DNA from: Paracoccaceae bacterium | GTDB taxonomy: Bacteria; Pseudomonadota; Alphaproteobacteria; Rhodobacterales; Rhodobacteraceae | Reading direction: 5' to 3' | DNA length: 64,000 nt | NCBI GenBank assembly: GCA_033344815.1 | Contig: JAWPMR010000001.1 | Location: 3,768,136 to 3,832,135, forward strand | Shown: positions 53,207 to 62,221 of the stretch, piece after piece | Layout: every line of letters starts with the position of its first letter | Position numbering within the stretch: the stretch's first letter is position 1 | Notes under the pieces: model-generated | Database searches by the model: none | What the model was told of the DNA's origin: nothing | The model's input: the letters and a program-made list of their open reading frames with translations, nothing else | Position numbers and translations under genes: made by a program

Positions 53207-53971
53207 TTGGTGACCTATCTGGTTTTATTGGTAAAAGCAGGCGTTCTGACAGTGATTAATAGTATACGGCAGCATATTTGGTCAGAATGGGGTTCGTTTG
53301 GCCCCGTGTCCGTATTTGCACTGCTGGCTTTGATCTTGCTGGTGCCACTTTCCTTTGCCGCGGGTGCTCTGTTTGGGGGTTTCGTTCTTCCGGTAGGGCT
53401 CTTTATGATCATCTCAGTCTTCGGTCTGTGCGGAATTCAGTCGCAATATCCTCACCTCAGACTGGGCCTTTGCAATGCCGTGACACTGATCCGTGCCGCA
53501 ATGATTGCCGTCCTTGCAGGTGCCATCCTTGTGCCAGATCCGAAAAGCTGGATCTTGTTTTCCATCGCATGTGTCGCCTTTGCGCTGGATGGATTTGATG
53601 GATGGTTTGCTCGCAAATCCGGTTTGACCTCCGCCTTCGGTGCGCGGTTCGACATGGAAATAGATGCTCTGCTTGGTGCGGTTTTGGCCTCCATATTGTT
53701 GGCGGGTGGTCATGTCGGTCTTGAAATTCTGGTCTTGGGTTTCACGCGATATGTCTTTGTTGCCGCAGGTTTTTTTGAGCCCAAACTGTTGGCGGTTCTT
53801 CCTGAAAGCCTGCGCCGCAAATCTGTCTGCGTTGTTCAGATTGCCGCATTGATTGTGTTGTTGTGTCCTTTGACACCTGTTTGGCTGATGCACCCGATAT
53901 CATGGTGCGCCGCCTTGCTGCTGCTCTGGTCTTTTGGGCGAGACACTCTTTGGTTGCTGGCGCGCAGGTGA
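53207..53971 (+). CDS. CDP-alcohol phosphatidyltransferase family protein
   Basis: A membrane protein of about 254 residues with the full CDP-alcohol motif DGWFAR-x8-G-x3-D-x3-D at about residues 131-153, preceded by Asp128. It transfers a phospho-alcohol group from a CDP-activated donor (for example CDP-diacylglycerol) to an acceptor alcohol. Six hydrophobic segments are seen. The start is uncertain: TTG 53207, GTG 53210 or GTG 53252. The TGA overlaps the next gene's ATG by one base, linking it to the downstream envelope-type genes. Confidence 0.85.
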   Translation: MVTYLVLLVKAGVLTVINSIRQHIWSEWGSFGPVSVFALLALILLVPLSFAAGALFGGFVLPVGLFMIISVFGLCGIQSQYPHLRLGLCNAVTLIRAAMIAVLAGAILVPDPKSWILFSIACVAFALDGFDGWFARKSGLTSAFGARFDMEIDALLGAVLASILLAGGHVGLEILVLGFTRYVFVAAGFFEPKLLAVLPESLRRKSVCVVQIAALIVLLCPLTPVWLMHPISWCAALLLLWSFGRDTLWLLARR

Positions 53972-55584
53972 TGATGCACCCCTTCCGTCTTCTATTCGCG
54001 AGTGCCGTGCTTTTTCTGGCACTGGTTTTGCCCAACCACCCGGGGACAATGAACCTGTCGGCGCTGAACAGATTTCCCCTTGAGTTGCCGGTCTTGATTT
54101 TGGGCATGATCGCGATTGGTCAGCGTCGCTGGATTGTGGGCGCGGTGGCGGCTTTTTTGGTTGCTGCAACCTTCCTGAAGCTGGCCGATTTCGGCATGTT
54201 TGCAGCCTTTAATCGCACGTTCAATCCCGTGCTGGATGCGTTTTTGATCGAGGCTGGGTTGAACCTGCTCAGCGACAGTATTGGCCGCCCACTGGCTTAT
54301 CTCGCCATTGCCGGGTTCGCAATTGGGATGCTTGGTATTTTCTATGCGCTGCTGCGCAGCTTGTATGCATGGGCGTCACTTCAGGTTCCTCTCTACGCGC
54401 GCGGAGTGGCATTGGTTGGTGTGATGGTCTTTGGGGTCTGGGCGGTTGCTGATGCAGGCCATCACCTTGGGTATTGGAAATTCGACCGCAGCCCACCTGG
54501 TACCGCATGGACATCGCGCCTGTCCTTCAAGCGCATCGTTGAAGTGCGCGCAACTGCGGCAGACCTCGTTCAATTCAGCAATGAGGCAGAGTTGGACGCT
54601 TTCGCGGGTGTCACAGGCGTGTTGGATCAGCTTGACGGGAAAGACGTGATCCTGATTTACGTTGAAAGCTATGGCCGTGCCAGTTTTGACAATGACCTTT
54701 ATGCACCTGTCCACCTTGCGACGCTGGCGCAAGGTCAGGATGCCCTGAGGGACGCGGGTTTTGCCATGAAAAGTGGCTGGCTGACCTCGCCAACAGCAGG
54801 TGGCCAAAGCTGGCTTGCCCACGGGACTCTGGCGAGCGGTTTGTGGACAAGTGACAATGGTCGATACAATGCGATGCTGGCCAGCGGGCACAAATGGCTG
54901 TTCCATTTCGCGCAGGAGGCCGGGTATCGTACCGCTGCGATCATGCCAGCCATCACGTTGAACTGGCCTGAAAGCAGCAAAATGGGGTTTGAGTTGATCT
55001 TCCCCGCCGCTGATATTCCGTACAAGGGGGATCCGTTCAACTGGGTGACGATGCCAGATCAATTCACGCTCGCGGCCTATTCCTCGCTCCTGCCAGCAGA
55101 TCCGCGCCCTGATTTTATCCAGATCGCTTTGATCTCCTCGCATGCGCCATGGGTTCCAATTCCGCAGATGGTTCCATGGGATGACATCGGCGATGGCACA
55201 ATATTCAATGAAATGGCGAAAAAAGGTCCAACACCGCGTGACCTTTGGAAAAACCGCGATGATGTGCGCATCGCATACCGGGACGCCGTCGATTATGCGT
55301 TACAGGCCACCTTGTCTCACGTCGCGCGCTTGGGGAATGAGGCGCCTCTGGTCTTGGTCATCGGCGATCATCAGGCAGCTGGTTTTGTTGCGGGCAGCGA
55401 CAATCATGATGTGCCGATACACATGATTGGCCCGCCACACCTTGTGCAGCGGATCGGCGCATGGGGTTGGACGGACGGGTTGATCCCATCCCCGGACGGG
55501 CCGGTCAGGCGCATGGACATGTTCCGCAACGATTTCATTTCGGCGTTCAGCGAAAATGCGAAACTGGTGGGCGTGATCCAATGA
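53971..55584 (+). CDS. Membrane sulfatase-fold phosphotransferase-like enzyme
   Basis: A 537-residue protein starting at the ATG that overlaps the previous stop. Five hydrophobic segments (about 5-190) precede a periplasmic alkaline-phosphatase/sulfatase domain with 'VILIYVESYGRASF' (metal-binding Glu near 232), 'TSPTAGGQSWLAHG' (candidate nucleophile Thr near 275) and 'VIGDHQAAG'. The layout is that of LtaS/OpgB/EptA-type enzymes, which move phosphoglycerol or phosphoethanolamine from lipids to glycans. The neighbouring phosphatidyltransferase fits such a role. Confidence 0.82.
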   Translation: MMHPFRLLFASAVLFLALVLPNHPGTMNLSALNRFPLELPVLILGMIAIGQRRWIVGAVAAFLVAATFLKLADFGMFAAFNRTFNPVLDAFLIEAGLNLLSDSIGRPLAYLAIAGFAIGMLGIFYALLRSLYAWASLQVPLYARGVALVGVMVFGVWAVADAGHHLGYWKFDRSPPGTAWTSRLSFKRIVEVRATAADLVQFSNEAELDAFAGVTGVLDQLDGKDVILIYVESYGRASFDNDLYAPVHLATLAQGQDALRDAGFAMKSGWLTSPTAGGQSWLAHGTLASGLWTSDNGRYNAMLASGHKWLFHFAQEAGYRTAAIMPAITLNWPESSKMGFELIFPAADIPYKGDPFNWVTMPDQFTLAAYSSLLPADPRPDFIQIALISSHAPWVPIPQMVPWDDIGDGTIFNEMAKKGPTPRDLWKNRDDVRIAYRDAVDYALQATLSHVARLGNEAPLVLVIGDHQAAGFVAGSDNHDVPIHMIGPPHLVQRIGAWGWTDGLIPSPDGPVRRMDMFRNDFISAFSENAKLVGVIQ

Positions 55585-56486
55585 TGCCATTTTTGTTGAA
55601 ACTGAGCGTTTCCCTCGCGATTGTAGGTGCCCTGATGTGGTGGGCGGACGCGCGGGCTGTGGCTAACAGATTGCAGGATGCTGACATCCTTTGGTTGTGC
55701 ATCGCTTTCGCAACCTTGACCGCGTTGACGGTGCTGATGGCGCGCCGTTGGCAGATCGTAGCAGACGCTTTGGGGATCAAACTTTCATTTGGCCATGCTT
55801 TGGCCGAATATTATCTGGCACAGTTGGCAAATCTGGCATTGCCCGGCGGTGTCTTGGGCGATGTAAGCCGCGCTTATCGCATTCGTAAGAAACTTGATCT
55901 GGCACGCGCGGCTCAGTCCGTGGCGGCCGAGCGCTTGATCGGTCAGATTTTCATGTTCACGCTTACAACCATCGCTTTCATCTGCGCCTTGATCATGCCG
56001 GGGGGCATGGCGTGGTCGAAATGGGCTTGGCTCGGCGTTTGCGCGGTTGTGCTTGTCGCGGCACTTGCAATTGCCACGACCCGTTTCCAGACCGCGACGT
56101 CCCGTTTTTTGCAACTGTGCGTGGATCTGTCAAGGCAGCCCCGATTGATTGCCTTGTCATTGCTTATCGCAATACTCTTGATCTTCAGCTTCTACGCTTG
56201 TGCCCGGGCCACGCATACTATCATCCGTTCGGATGCTTGGTTCACTGTGATCCCCTTGATCCTGTGCTCTATGCTGATCCCGCTTTCAGTTGGCGGATGG
56301 GGCTGGCGGGAAGGGGCCGCTGCAGCTCTTTTCCCACTGATAGGCGCAGACCCAAGCGCTGGGATCGCGGCGGGTATTGCTTACGGCGCCGTCATGACAC
56401 TTGCGGCTTTGCCGGCGGTTCTCATCTGGTTGAAGGCGCCTGACCCCATTCCTTATCCTCAAAATTCGAAAATGGACTTGCTATGA
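55581..56486 (+). CDS. Lysylphosphatidylglycerol-synthase-TM / UPF0104 flippase-like protein
   Basis: A 301-residue membrane protein with about eight helices, 'WQIVADALGIKLSFGHALAE', 'YYLAQLANLALPGGVLGDVS' and 'IPLSVGGWGWREGAAAALFP', the motifs of the AglD/YbhN/MprF transmembrane family that moves or handles lipids and lipid-linked sugars. It overlaps the upstream gene by four bases (ATGA) and the downstream one likewise. The membrane orientation and cargo are not determinable. Confidence 0.83.
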   Translation: MMPFLLKLSVSLAIVGALMWWADARAVANRLQDADILWLCIAFATLTALTVLMARRWQIVADALGIKLSFGHALAEYYLAQLANLALPGGVLGDVSRAYRIRKKLDLARAAQSVAAERLIGQIFMFTLTTIAFICALIMPGGMAWSKWAWLGVCAVVLVAALAIATTRFQTATSRFLQLCVDLSRQPRLIALSLLIAILLIFSFYACARATHTIIRSDAWFTVIPLILCSMLIPLSVGGWGWREGAAAALFPLIGADPSAGIAAGIAYGAVMTLAALPAVLIWLKAPDPIPYPQNSKMDLL

Positions 56487-57478
56487 GACATCTTTTTCAC
56501 CCGACACGTCGCGCCTTTTTACAGACCGGCGGTGTCGCCTTGGGGACTGCGTCCCTTGGTCTGCCGGCTTTGGCGGAGAACCATACCCAGATTAACTTTC
56601 AACTGTCTTGGCTGCACTCCGTGCAGTTTGGTGGAAGTTACATCGCCGCGCAGCGTGGATATTGGGCTGAGCAGGGGCTAGATGTCTCACTGACACAAGG
56701 CGGGCCAAACGCGCCCGTAGAGCCGCCGGTTGTATCCGGTACCGCCCTGATGGGCATTTCTGCTGCAGATTACACAGCAGCCGCTGTTGCCCAGGGCGCT
56801 CCTTTCAAAATCATTGCAGTGGCGATGCAGAAGAACCCCTTTGCGATTGCGTCGCTTGATGCCAATCCGGTCAACAAACCGGCCGATCTGATTGGTAAAA
56901 AAATCGGCATGGCAGTGTCAAATACGCCGGTCTTGCAGGCGCTCTGCACGATCAACAGTATTGACATCAATCAGATTGAAATCGTCCCAACCCAATACGA
57001 TCCGGCGCCTTTGGTCAGCGGTCAGGTGGACTGTTTATTGTGTTGGGAAACGGATCTGCCCGTGGCGATGGATATTCAAGGGGTCGATAACACGACCATG
57101 CTGATGGCGGACTATGGGTACGCCGTGCATTCTCAAACCTACATTGCAACCGAGGACAGCATTGCCAACCGACGCTCTGACCTTGTGGCTTTGTTGAAGG
57201 GCGAAGTCATGGGATGGAATGACTACCTATCGGACACGGATGCCGCGTCACAACTGACCGTCGAGATGTTTCCAGATGCGGGGCTTGATCCTGCAACACA
57301 AGCGTTGCAGGCAAAACGTCAAGTGCCGCTCATGTTCTCGCAATTGACCGAGACCAATGGATTTGGGTGGTTTACCGATCAGACAGTGGCCGCCAATGTA
57401 GAAACGCTTGCGCTGCTCGGACGCGACGTCAGCCCGGATCTTTGGGATCGCTCTCTGCTTGAAGACGTCCACGCGTAA
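56483..57478 (+). CDS. NMT1/NitT-type ABC substrate-binding protein
   Basis: A 331-residue periplasmic protein with Tat-like signal (TRRAFLQTGGVALGTASLG). The mature part has 'INFQLSWLHSVQFGGSYIAA', 'QRGYWAEQGLDVSLTQGGPN', 'ADLIGKKIGMAVSNTP' and 'LVSGQVDCLLCWETDLP', typical of NMT1/THI5-like receptors for pyrimidine precursors, riboflavin or sulfonate/nitrate-type ligands. It begins the importer segment inside the envelope gene chain; the ATPase starts 6 bases after its stop. Confidence 0.86.
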   Translation: MRHLFHPTRRAFLQTGGVALGTASLGLPALAENHTQINFQLSWLHSVQFGGSYIAAQRGYWAEQGLDVSLTQGGPNAPVEPPVVSGTALMGISAADYTAAAVAQGAPFKIIAVAMQKNPFAIASLDANPVNKPADLIGKKIGMAVSNTPVLQALCTINSIDINQIEIVPTQYDPAPLVSGQVDCLLCWETDLPVAMDIQGVDNTTMLMADYGYAVHSQTYIATEDSIANRRSDLVALLKGEVMGWNDYLSDTDAASQLTVEMFPDAGLDPATQALQAKRQVPLMFSQLTETNGFGWFTDQTVAANVETLALLGRDVSPDLWDRSLLEDVHA

Positions 57479-57483
57479 GATCT

Positions 57484-58230
57484 GTGTCGGTCAACGAAAT
57501 CGAATGTGACGGGGTAACCAAGCAATTTGACCGCGATGCGGTTCTTGGACCGCTGACGCTTACCTTTGCCGCAGGTCAGACAACCGCTTTGGTCGGACCC
57601 TCAGGATGTGGCAAGTCGACGTTGTTGCGTTTGATTGCCGGGCTGGAAGCACCCACGCAGGGCAGCGTGCGCATCGGCAGTCAAAGCCCGTCAGATCTTG
57701 CCCGGCGGGGTGCTTTGTCGATGGCCTTTCAGGATCCGGCTTTGTTGCCCTGGCGCAGCGTGCGCGCAAATATCTCTTTGGGGGCGAAACTGGCGCGTAA
57801 ACCGGATTGTCGCCTGGAGGAGCTCATCTCATTGGTTGGTCTGGCCGGGTTTGAAGCGCACCGGCCTGCCGAATTGTCCGGCGGTATGCGTCAGCGCGCG
57901 GCCATCGCGCGTAGCCTCATTTCCGAACCAGAGGTGCTCTTGTTGGACGAGCCCTTCGGGGCGGTGGACGCATTGACCCGCAACCGGTTGAATGTCGATC
58001 TGCCGCCTTTGTGGCGCAACAGTAAAACCACCACGATTATGGTTACCCATTCTGTTGCCGAAGCCGTGTTGCTATCGGACCGCATTCTTGTTTTGTCACA
58101 ACGCCCGGCAACGGTTTTGGCGGATATACCGGTGCTGTTTACCACGCCCCGCACAACGGAATTGACCGGCCAGCCAGAATTCCAGACCAAAGCAAAACAG
58201 GTCCTGCACGCTCTTGGGGTCGTGATCTAG
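57484..58230 (+). CDS. NitT/TauT-type ABC transporter ATP-binding protein
   Basis: A 248-residue ATPase from a GTG at 57484. Walker A 'GPSGCGKST', Q-loop 'MAFQDPALLPWRSV', signature 'LSGGMRQR', Walker B 'VLLLDEPFGAVDALTR' and H-loop 'MVTHSVAEAV' are all present, of the SsuB/TauB/ThiZ type. Energises the importer formed with the neighbouring receptor and double permease. The next gene's ATG follows its TAG directly. Confidence 0.9.
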   Translation: MSVNEIECDGVTKQFDRDAVLGPLTLTFAAGQTTALVGPSGCGKSTLLRLIAGLEAPTQGSVRIGSQSPSDLARRGALSMAFQDPALLPWRSVRANISLGAKLARKPDCRLEELISLVGLAGFEAHRPAELSGGMRQRAAIARSLISEPEVLLLDEPFGAVDALTRNRLNVDLPPLWRNSKTTTIMVTHSVAEAVLLSDRILVLSQRPATVLADIPVLFTTPRTTELTGQPEFQTKAKQVLHALGVVI

Positions 58231-59766
58231 ATGCGGTTTTCCAATTGGCTTGTGTCTGTCCCAATCGCGCTGATGTGTTGGGAGGCGGGCGCACAGGTTT
58301 TTTCGGATGGTGTTCTGGTAGTCGGCCCGCTTGGGATATGGGCATATGTTCTGGGGCAGTCCGACCTTTTGGTCCGCGCAACGTTTACAACGACTTATAA
58401 CGCTGCCTTGGGGTTTCTTTGGGGCAATCTTGCGGCCGTGTTTATGGCGGCGACTGTGATAATACTTCCGAGAGCCGAGCGACTGGTATCGAGCCTTGCA
58501 CTTGTTGTCTTTTGCCTGCCTCTCGTTGCCACAGGACCCATCCTGCGGGTCATTTCCGGCCCCGGCGATGTGCCGCAGATCGCGCTTGCAGCGCTTGCCG
58601 TGTACTATACCACATATCTGGCTCTGATCGTCGGCCTGCGAGCGATGCCGCAAAGCTGGTCCGATCTGATGTCCATTTACGGCCGTGGAGCGCTTTCCAC
58701 ATTGCTCATTGTCAGAGCGCGTTCCAGCCTGCCGTATTTCTTTGCTGGCTTGCAGATTGCCGCGCCTGCGGCATTCCTCGGCGCGATGATTGGTGAATTT
58801 ACTGGGGCCGAACGCGGTCTTGGTGTCCTCACTCTGAGGGCCATGCGGGGTCTGGATGTTGATGCGACATGGTCACTGGCCATCATATCCGCCGGTGTCG
58901 CGATGTTAGCCTATACAATTGTTGGCGTGGTGGCGCGCCGGATGCAGGGGTACGCGCCAATCATCATTCTGTCACCGCCACGATCCCTGGCGCGGCGAAA
59001 TTTTTGGCCCAGATTTGCAGAAGCACTTGCAGCAGTGGTGTTGCTGTTGCTCGTGTGGCAGGTGGTGATGGATGTGTTCGATTTGAATCGGTTCTTTGCC
59101 AAACGACCCGGAGATGTCGTCGCATATCTGGCGGGCAATGGAGAGGCACGCCTCATGTTGTTCGAGGCCTTGCGTCAGACGGTAAGCGCGACGATCCCGG
59201 GTTTCGTGGCGGGCTTGCTTCTGGGTGCCGGGCTGGCGGTTGGGGTCATCCTTGTACCCAAGGCCGCGGGTTTTGTGCTGCCTATCGCGGTCGCACTGCG
59301 CGCCATACCTATTATAACAACTGCGCCGTTGATCGTTCTGGCTCTGGGTCGGGGTTCGGCTGGAACAATAACGGTGGTCGCGGTCATGATTTTTTTCCCC
59401 ACCTTCGTTGCCTGCCTTAAAGGTTTGCAACAAACGCCAAAGCAGATCATTGACGTGTTCAACACCTATGGTGCCGGGTCACTGCGGATCTTGTTCACGG
59501 CCCGGATTCCGACAATGCTACCCGCCTTGTTCGCGGCGGCCAAAATGGCGGTTCCTGCCGCGATTCTGGCCGTCACAACAACTGAATGGCTGGCAACGGG
59601 CACCGGGATCGGTGTACTTATGGCGCTCACCTCGACCACCTCGAATTACAATATGCTTTGGTCATGTATTGCCGCGATAGCGCTGGTTGCAGTGACGCTT
59701 TACGTGATTGTGCTTTGGCTGGAACGCGCAGTTTTGACAGTTTATGCGAGTGAACAATTGACATGA
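58231..59766 (+). CDS. ABC transporter permease, two fused permease domains
   Basis: A 511-residue protein with two copies of the BPD permease domain in one chain. The first EAA-like loop is 'SWSDLMSIYGRGALSTLLIV' (about 145-165), followed by 'GAMIGEFTGAERGLGVLTL'; the second is 'PKQIIDVFNTYGAGSLRILF' with 'TTTEWLATGTGIGVLMALTS'. Most NitT/TauT importers use a homodimer of one-domain permeases, so the fusion is notable. It starts right after the ATPase stop and overlaps the glycosyltransferase by four bases. Confidence 0.87.
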   Translation: MRFSNWLVSVPIALMCWEAGAQVFSDGVLVVGPLGIWAYVLGQSDLLVRATFTTTYNAALGFLWGNLAAVFMAATVIILPRAERLVSSLALVVFCLPLVATGPILRVISGPGDVPQIALAALAVYYTTYLALIVGLRAMPQSWSDLMSIYGRGALSTLLIVRARSSLPYFFAGLQIAAPAAFLGAMIGEFTGAERGLGVLTLRAMRGLDVDATWSLAIISAGVAMLAYTIVGVVARRMQGYAPIIILSPPRSLARRNFWPRFAEALAAVVLLLLVWQVVMDVFDLNRFFAKRPGDVVAYLAGNGEARLMLFEALRQTVSATIPGFVAGLLLGAGLAVGVILVPKAAGFVLPIAVALRAIPIITTAPLIVLALGRGSAGTITVVAVMIFFPTFVACLKGLQQTPKQIIDVFNTYGAGSLRILFTARIPTMLPALFAAAKMAVPAAILAVTTTEWLATGTGIGVLMALTSTTSNYNMLWSCIAAIALVAVTLYVIVLWLERAVLTVYASEQLT

Positions 59767-60809
59767 CTCAAGCTGTTTTTGCGATACCCGGTGATAAAGA
59801 CCGCAAGACCGGTGGATTTTTATATGAGGCGACAGTCTTGCGCGCCCTCAACGAAATGGGGATTAAAACGGCTCATCTTGAATTGCCGGATGGCTTTCCT
59901 GATCCCACGCCGGAAGAGATGATGACCGCTCTGAAGGCTTTGTACGCCGTGCCAGATCATCTCCCGATCATTCTGGACGGTCTGGTTTTTGGTGCGATTG
60001 ATCCGGTTGGACTTGCGCGCGTCAAGGCGCCCATCATCGCCATGATCCATCATCCATTGGGGACCGAAACGGGTCTGACACCTGAACGTGCTGCATTTTT
60101 GCGCGCCAATGAAGCGGCAAACCTGAAACATGCGGCGCAAGTCATCGTGCCAAGCCCGCACACCGCGCGCGTCTTGATCCGCGAATTCGGCGCTGATGAG
60201 GGACTTGTAACAATCGCACCGCCGGGGTTTGAGCGACCTGTTTTCAATAGAATGCCAGTGAGCCCGCCTGTCATTCTATCCGTTGGATTATTGGCGCGCC
60301 GCAAAGGGCATGATGTGCTTCTGAACGCACTCTCGTGCATCAAGGATCTGAGCTGGAAAGCGGTGATCGTCGGAAAGGAATATGATGCATTTGTTGCCGA
60401 TGAGTTGCGGGCGCAATGCCAACAGCTGAGCCTTGCAGACAGGGTTGCATTCCCCGGAGAGTTGGGAGAAGCCGCTTTGTCGAGGCATTTCGCCTCCGCC
60501 ACAGTCTTTGCACTGGCAACGCGGTATGAAGGGTATGGTATGGTTTTAAGCGAGGCCATGCTTTTTGCTTTGCCTGTCGTGTCATGCCGTGTTGGCGCGG
60601 TTCCTGACACAGTGGGGGAGGCTGCCATTCTAACGCCCCCTGACGATCCGAAGGCCTTTGCTGCAGCTCTCAGGCAGTTCCTTGAAAACCCTGAGACGGC
60701 AAGGGATTTCAGTGAGTTGTCCAAAGTACGGGCGCGGTCATTGCCGGAGTGGACAGATACCGCGCAAATGTTTGCGTCTGTTGTGCAAAAGGTCACGCAA
60801 ACAGACTGA
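59763..60809 (+). CDS. Glycosyltransferase family 4 protein
   Basis: A 348-residue GT-B enzyme: N-terminal Rossmann part with 'KTGGFLYEATVLRALNEMGI', then the donor domain with 'ILSVGLLARRKGHDVLLNAL', 'VAFPGELGEAALSRHFASAT' and the family's 'EGYGMVLSEAMLFALPVVSC' (E-x7-E). It would transfer a sugar from a nucleotide sugar to a lipid or glycan in the cytosol. As last gene of the coupled chain it supports an envelope glycolipid role for the cluster. Confidence 0.88.
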   Translation: MTQAVFAIPGDKDRKTGGFLYEATVLRALNEMGIKTAHLELPDGFPDPTPEEMMTALKALYAVPDHLPIILDGLVFGAIDPVGLARVKAPIIAMIHHPLGTETGLTPERAAFLRANEAANLKHAAQVIVPSPHTARVLIREFGADEGLVTIAPPGFERPVFNRMPVSPPVILSVGLLARRKGHDVLLNALSCIKDLSWKAVIVGKEYDAFVADELRAQCQQLSLADRVAFPGELGEAALSRHFASATVFALATRYEGYGMVLSEAMLFALPVVSCRVGAVPDTVGEAAILTPPDDPKAFAAALRQFLENPETARDFSELSKVRARSLPEWTDTAQMFASVVQKVTQTD

Positions 60810-61234
60810 TGAACAACGCGCAAGCTATTTCAAAAGCCGTCTGGGTTTTGGGACCATTCGGGCGATACAGCTTGCAAGGCAATGAGTTAAACCGAAATGG
60901 CTTTCCGCATTCTTGCAACACTCATTGCATGGGTCTTATGACAGATAGCTGCCAATCTCATGCGGAGCAGTTTTGACAGGTTTAGGACAAAGGACTGCCT
61001 TGCACGAAATGCTTTTGGCAATCTGAAAGAACAGACAATCCCTGTGACCGAGCGTATGAAGATCATCGCGAGCTTGATTTCTCTCTGGCCCTTTGGCGCG
61101 GCAAATTTTTCTAACCTCCATGCATACTGTCTAAAGCATAGGCAATCTCACTTTTGCTGTACGATCTGAGTTTCTTATGTGAGTGGATCAAACAGTCGCA
61201 TATCTTCTGCGCAGAATTGGTGTAGGTCGGGACC
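60810..61234. other. 425-base interval without a gene
   Basis: Only short unsupported frames. It holds the promoter for the flavoprotein gene at 61235; no clear -35/-10 pair or terminator for the upstream cluster was identified. Confidence 0.35.
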
Positions 61235-62221
61235 ATGGAAGAACAGTTGAAAGTCGCAATCATTGGCGCCGGCATGTCGGGGCTCACACTCGCGCAAGGT
61301 CTCAGCGGCCGGGCACAGATCGAGGTGTTTGACAAAAGCCGTGGTATCGGCGGCCGGATGTCGACACGGCGGTCAGAAGCCTATCGTTTTGATCATGGTG
61401 CGCAGTATTTTACAGCGAAGGGTCCGGATTTTCAGGCATTTCTGGCGCCTTTCCTAAGAGATGGGATTGTTGAAGAGTGGCGGCCCCGACTTGTCACACT
61501 GGGCTCGCCGTCGGTAACCCCTTCCGTCTGGACGGCGCCGCGGTACACAGCCGTGCCTGCCATGAACAGCCTGTGCAAGGCCATGTCCGACCCTGTCAAG
61601 ATCACCATGCAAGCCGAGGTTTCCAGTATTGAACGGGCAGGTGACGGCTGGGAGCTGGTGGGAAAGGCGGGAGAGGATTTCGGGCGTTTTGATTGGGTTG
61701 TGAGTTCAGTGCCCTGTGTACAGGCCGCCCGGATCATGCCGCCAACGTTCTCTGGTCAGGAGGTCTTGGCAGCGACAAAAATGCAGGGATGTTACAGCCT
61801 CATGCTTGGTTTTGATCAGCCGCTGGACTTGGACTGGGACGCGGCGCGTGTTTCCGAGGGTCCATTGACATGGATTGCTGTCAATTCGTCCAAACCTGGC
61901 CGGACACATCCCCTGAACATCATTTGCCAAACATCCAATGAATGGGCGGAAGATCACCTCGAAGGCGATCAGGAAGCCGTAAAATCGGAATTGCTGGCGG
62001 CTTTCGCTTTGGCCACGGGGATGGATCCAGCGCAGGCTGGCTATGTCAGTTTGCATCGGTGGCGTTATGCCAATGTCGCCACGCCCGCAGGAATACCATA
62101 TCTGATCGACCATGAACGCAAGCTCGCAGCTTGCGGCGATTGGACCGGTAAAGGCAAAGTAGAGACAGCGTTTGACAGTGGTTTCGCCTTGTCACGGGTG
62201 CTTGGCGACATGTTGACCTGA
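61235..62221 (+). CDS. Renalase-like FAD/NAD(P)-dependent oxidoreductase
   Basis: A 328-residue flavoprotein with the N-terminal dinucleotide fold 'VAIIGAGMSGLTLAQGL' (GxGxxG, about 8-24), 'EVFDKSRGIGGRMSTRR' and 'RFDHGAQYFTAKGPDF', the signature of the renalase-like subgroup, and a C-terminal 'CGDWTGKGKVETAFDSGFAL' for FAD binding. Bacterial renalases oxidise mis-reduced dihydropyridine nucleotides; that role is inferred. A transposase frame from the right overlaps its last 30 bases on the other strand. Confidence 0.88.
   Translation: MEEQLKVAIIGAGMSGLTLAQGLSGRAQIEVFDKSRGIGGRMSTRRSEAYRFDHGAQYFTAKGPDFQAFLAPFLRDGIVEEWRPRLVTLGSPSVTPSVWTAPRYTAVPAMNSLCKAMSDPVKITMQAEVSSIERAGDGWELVGKAGEDFGRFDWVVSSVPCVQAARIMPPTFSGQEVLAATKMQGCYSLMLGFDQPLDLDWDAARVSEGPLTWIAVNSSKPGRTHPLNIICQTSNEWAEDHLEGDQEAVKSELLAAFALATGMDPAQAGYVSLHRWRYANVATPAGIPYLIDHERKLAACGDWTGKGKVETAFDSGFALSRVLGDMLT

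Noticed and set aside
60960-61169. Small gene upstream of the renalase-like flavoprotein
   Set aside because: 70-codon frame with no ribosome-binding site or family resemblance; its complement is also open.
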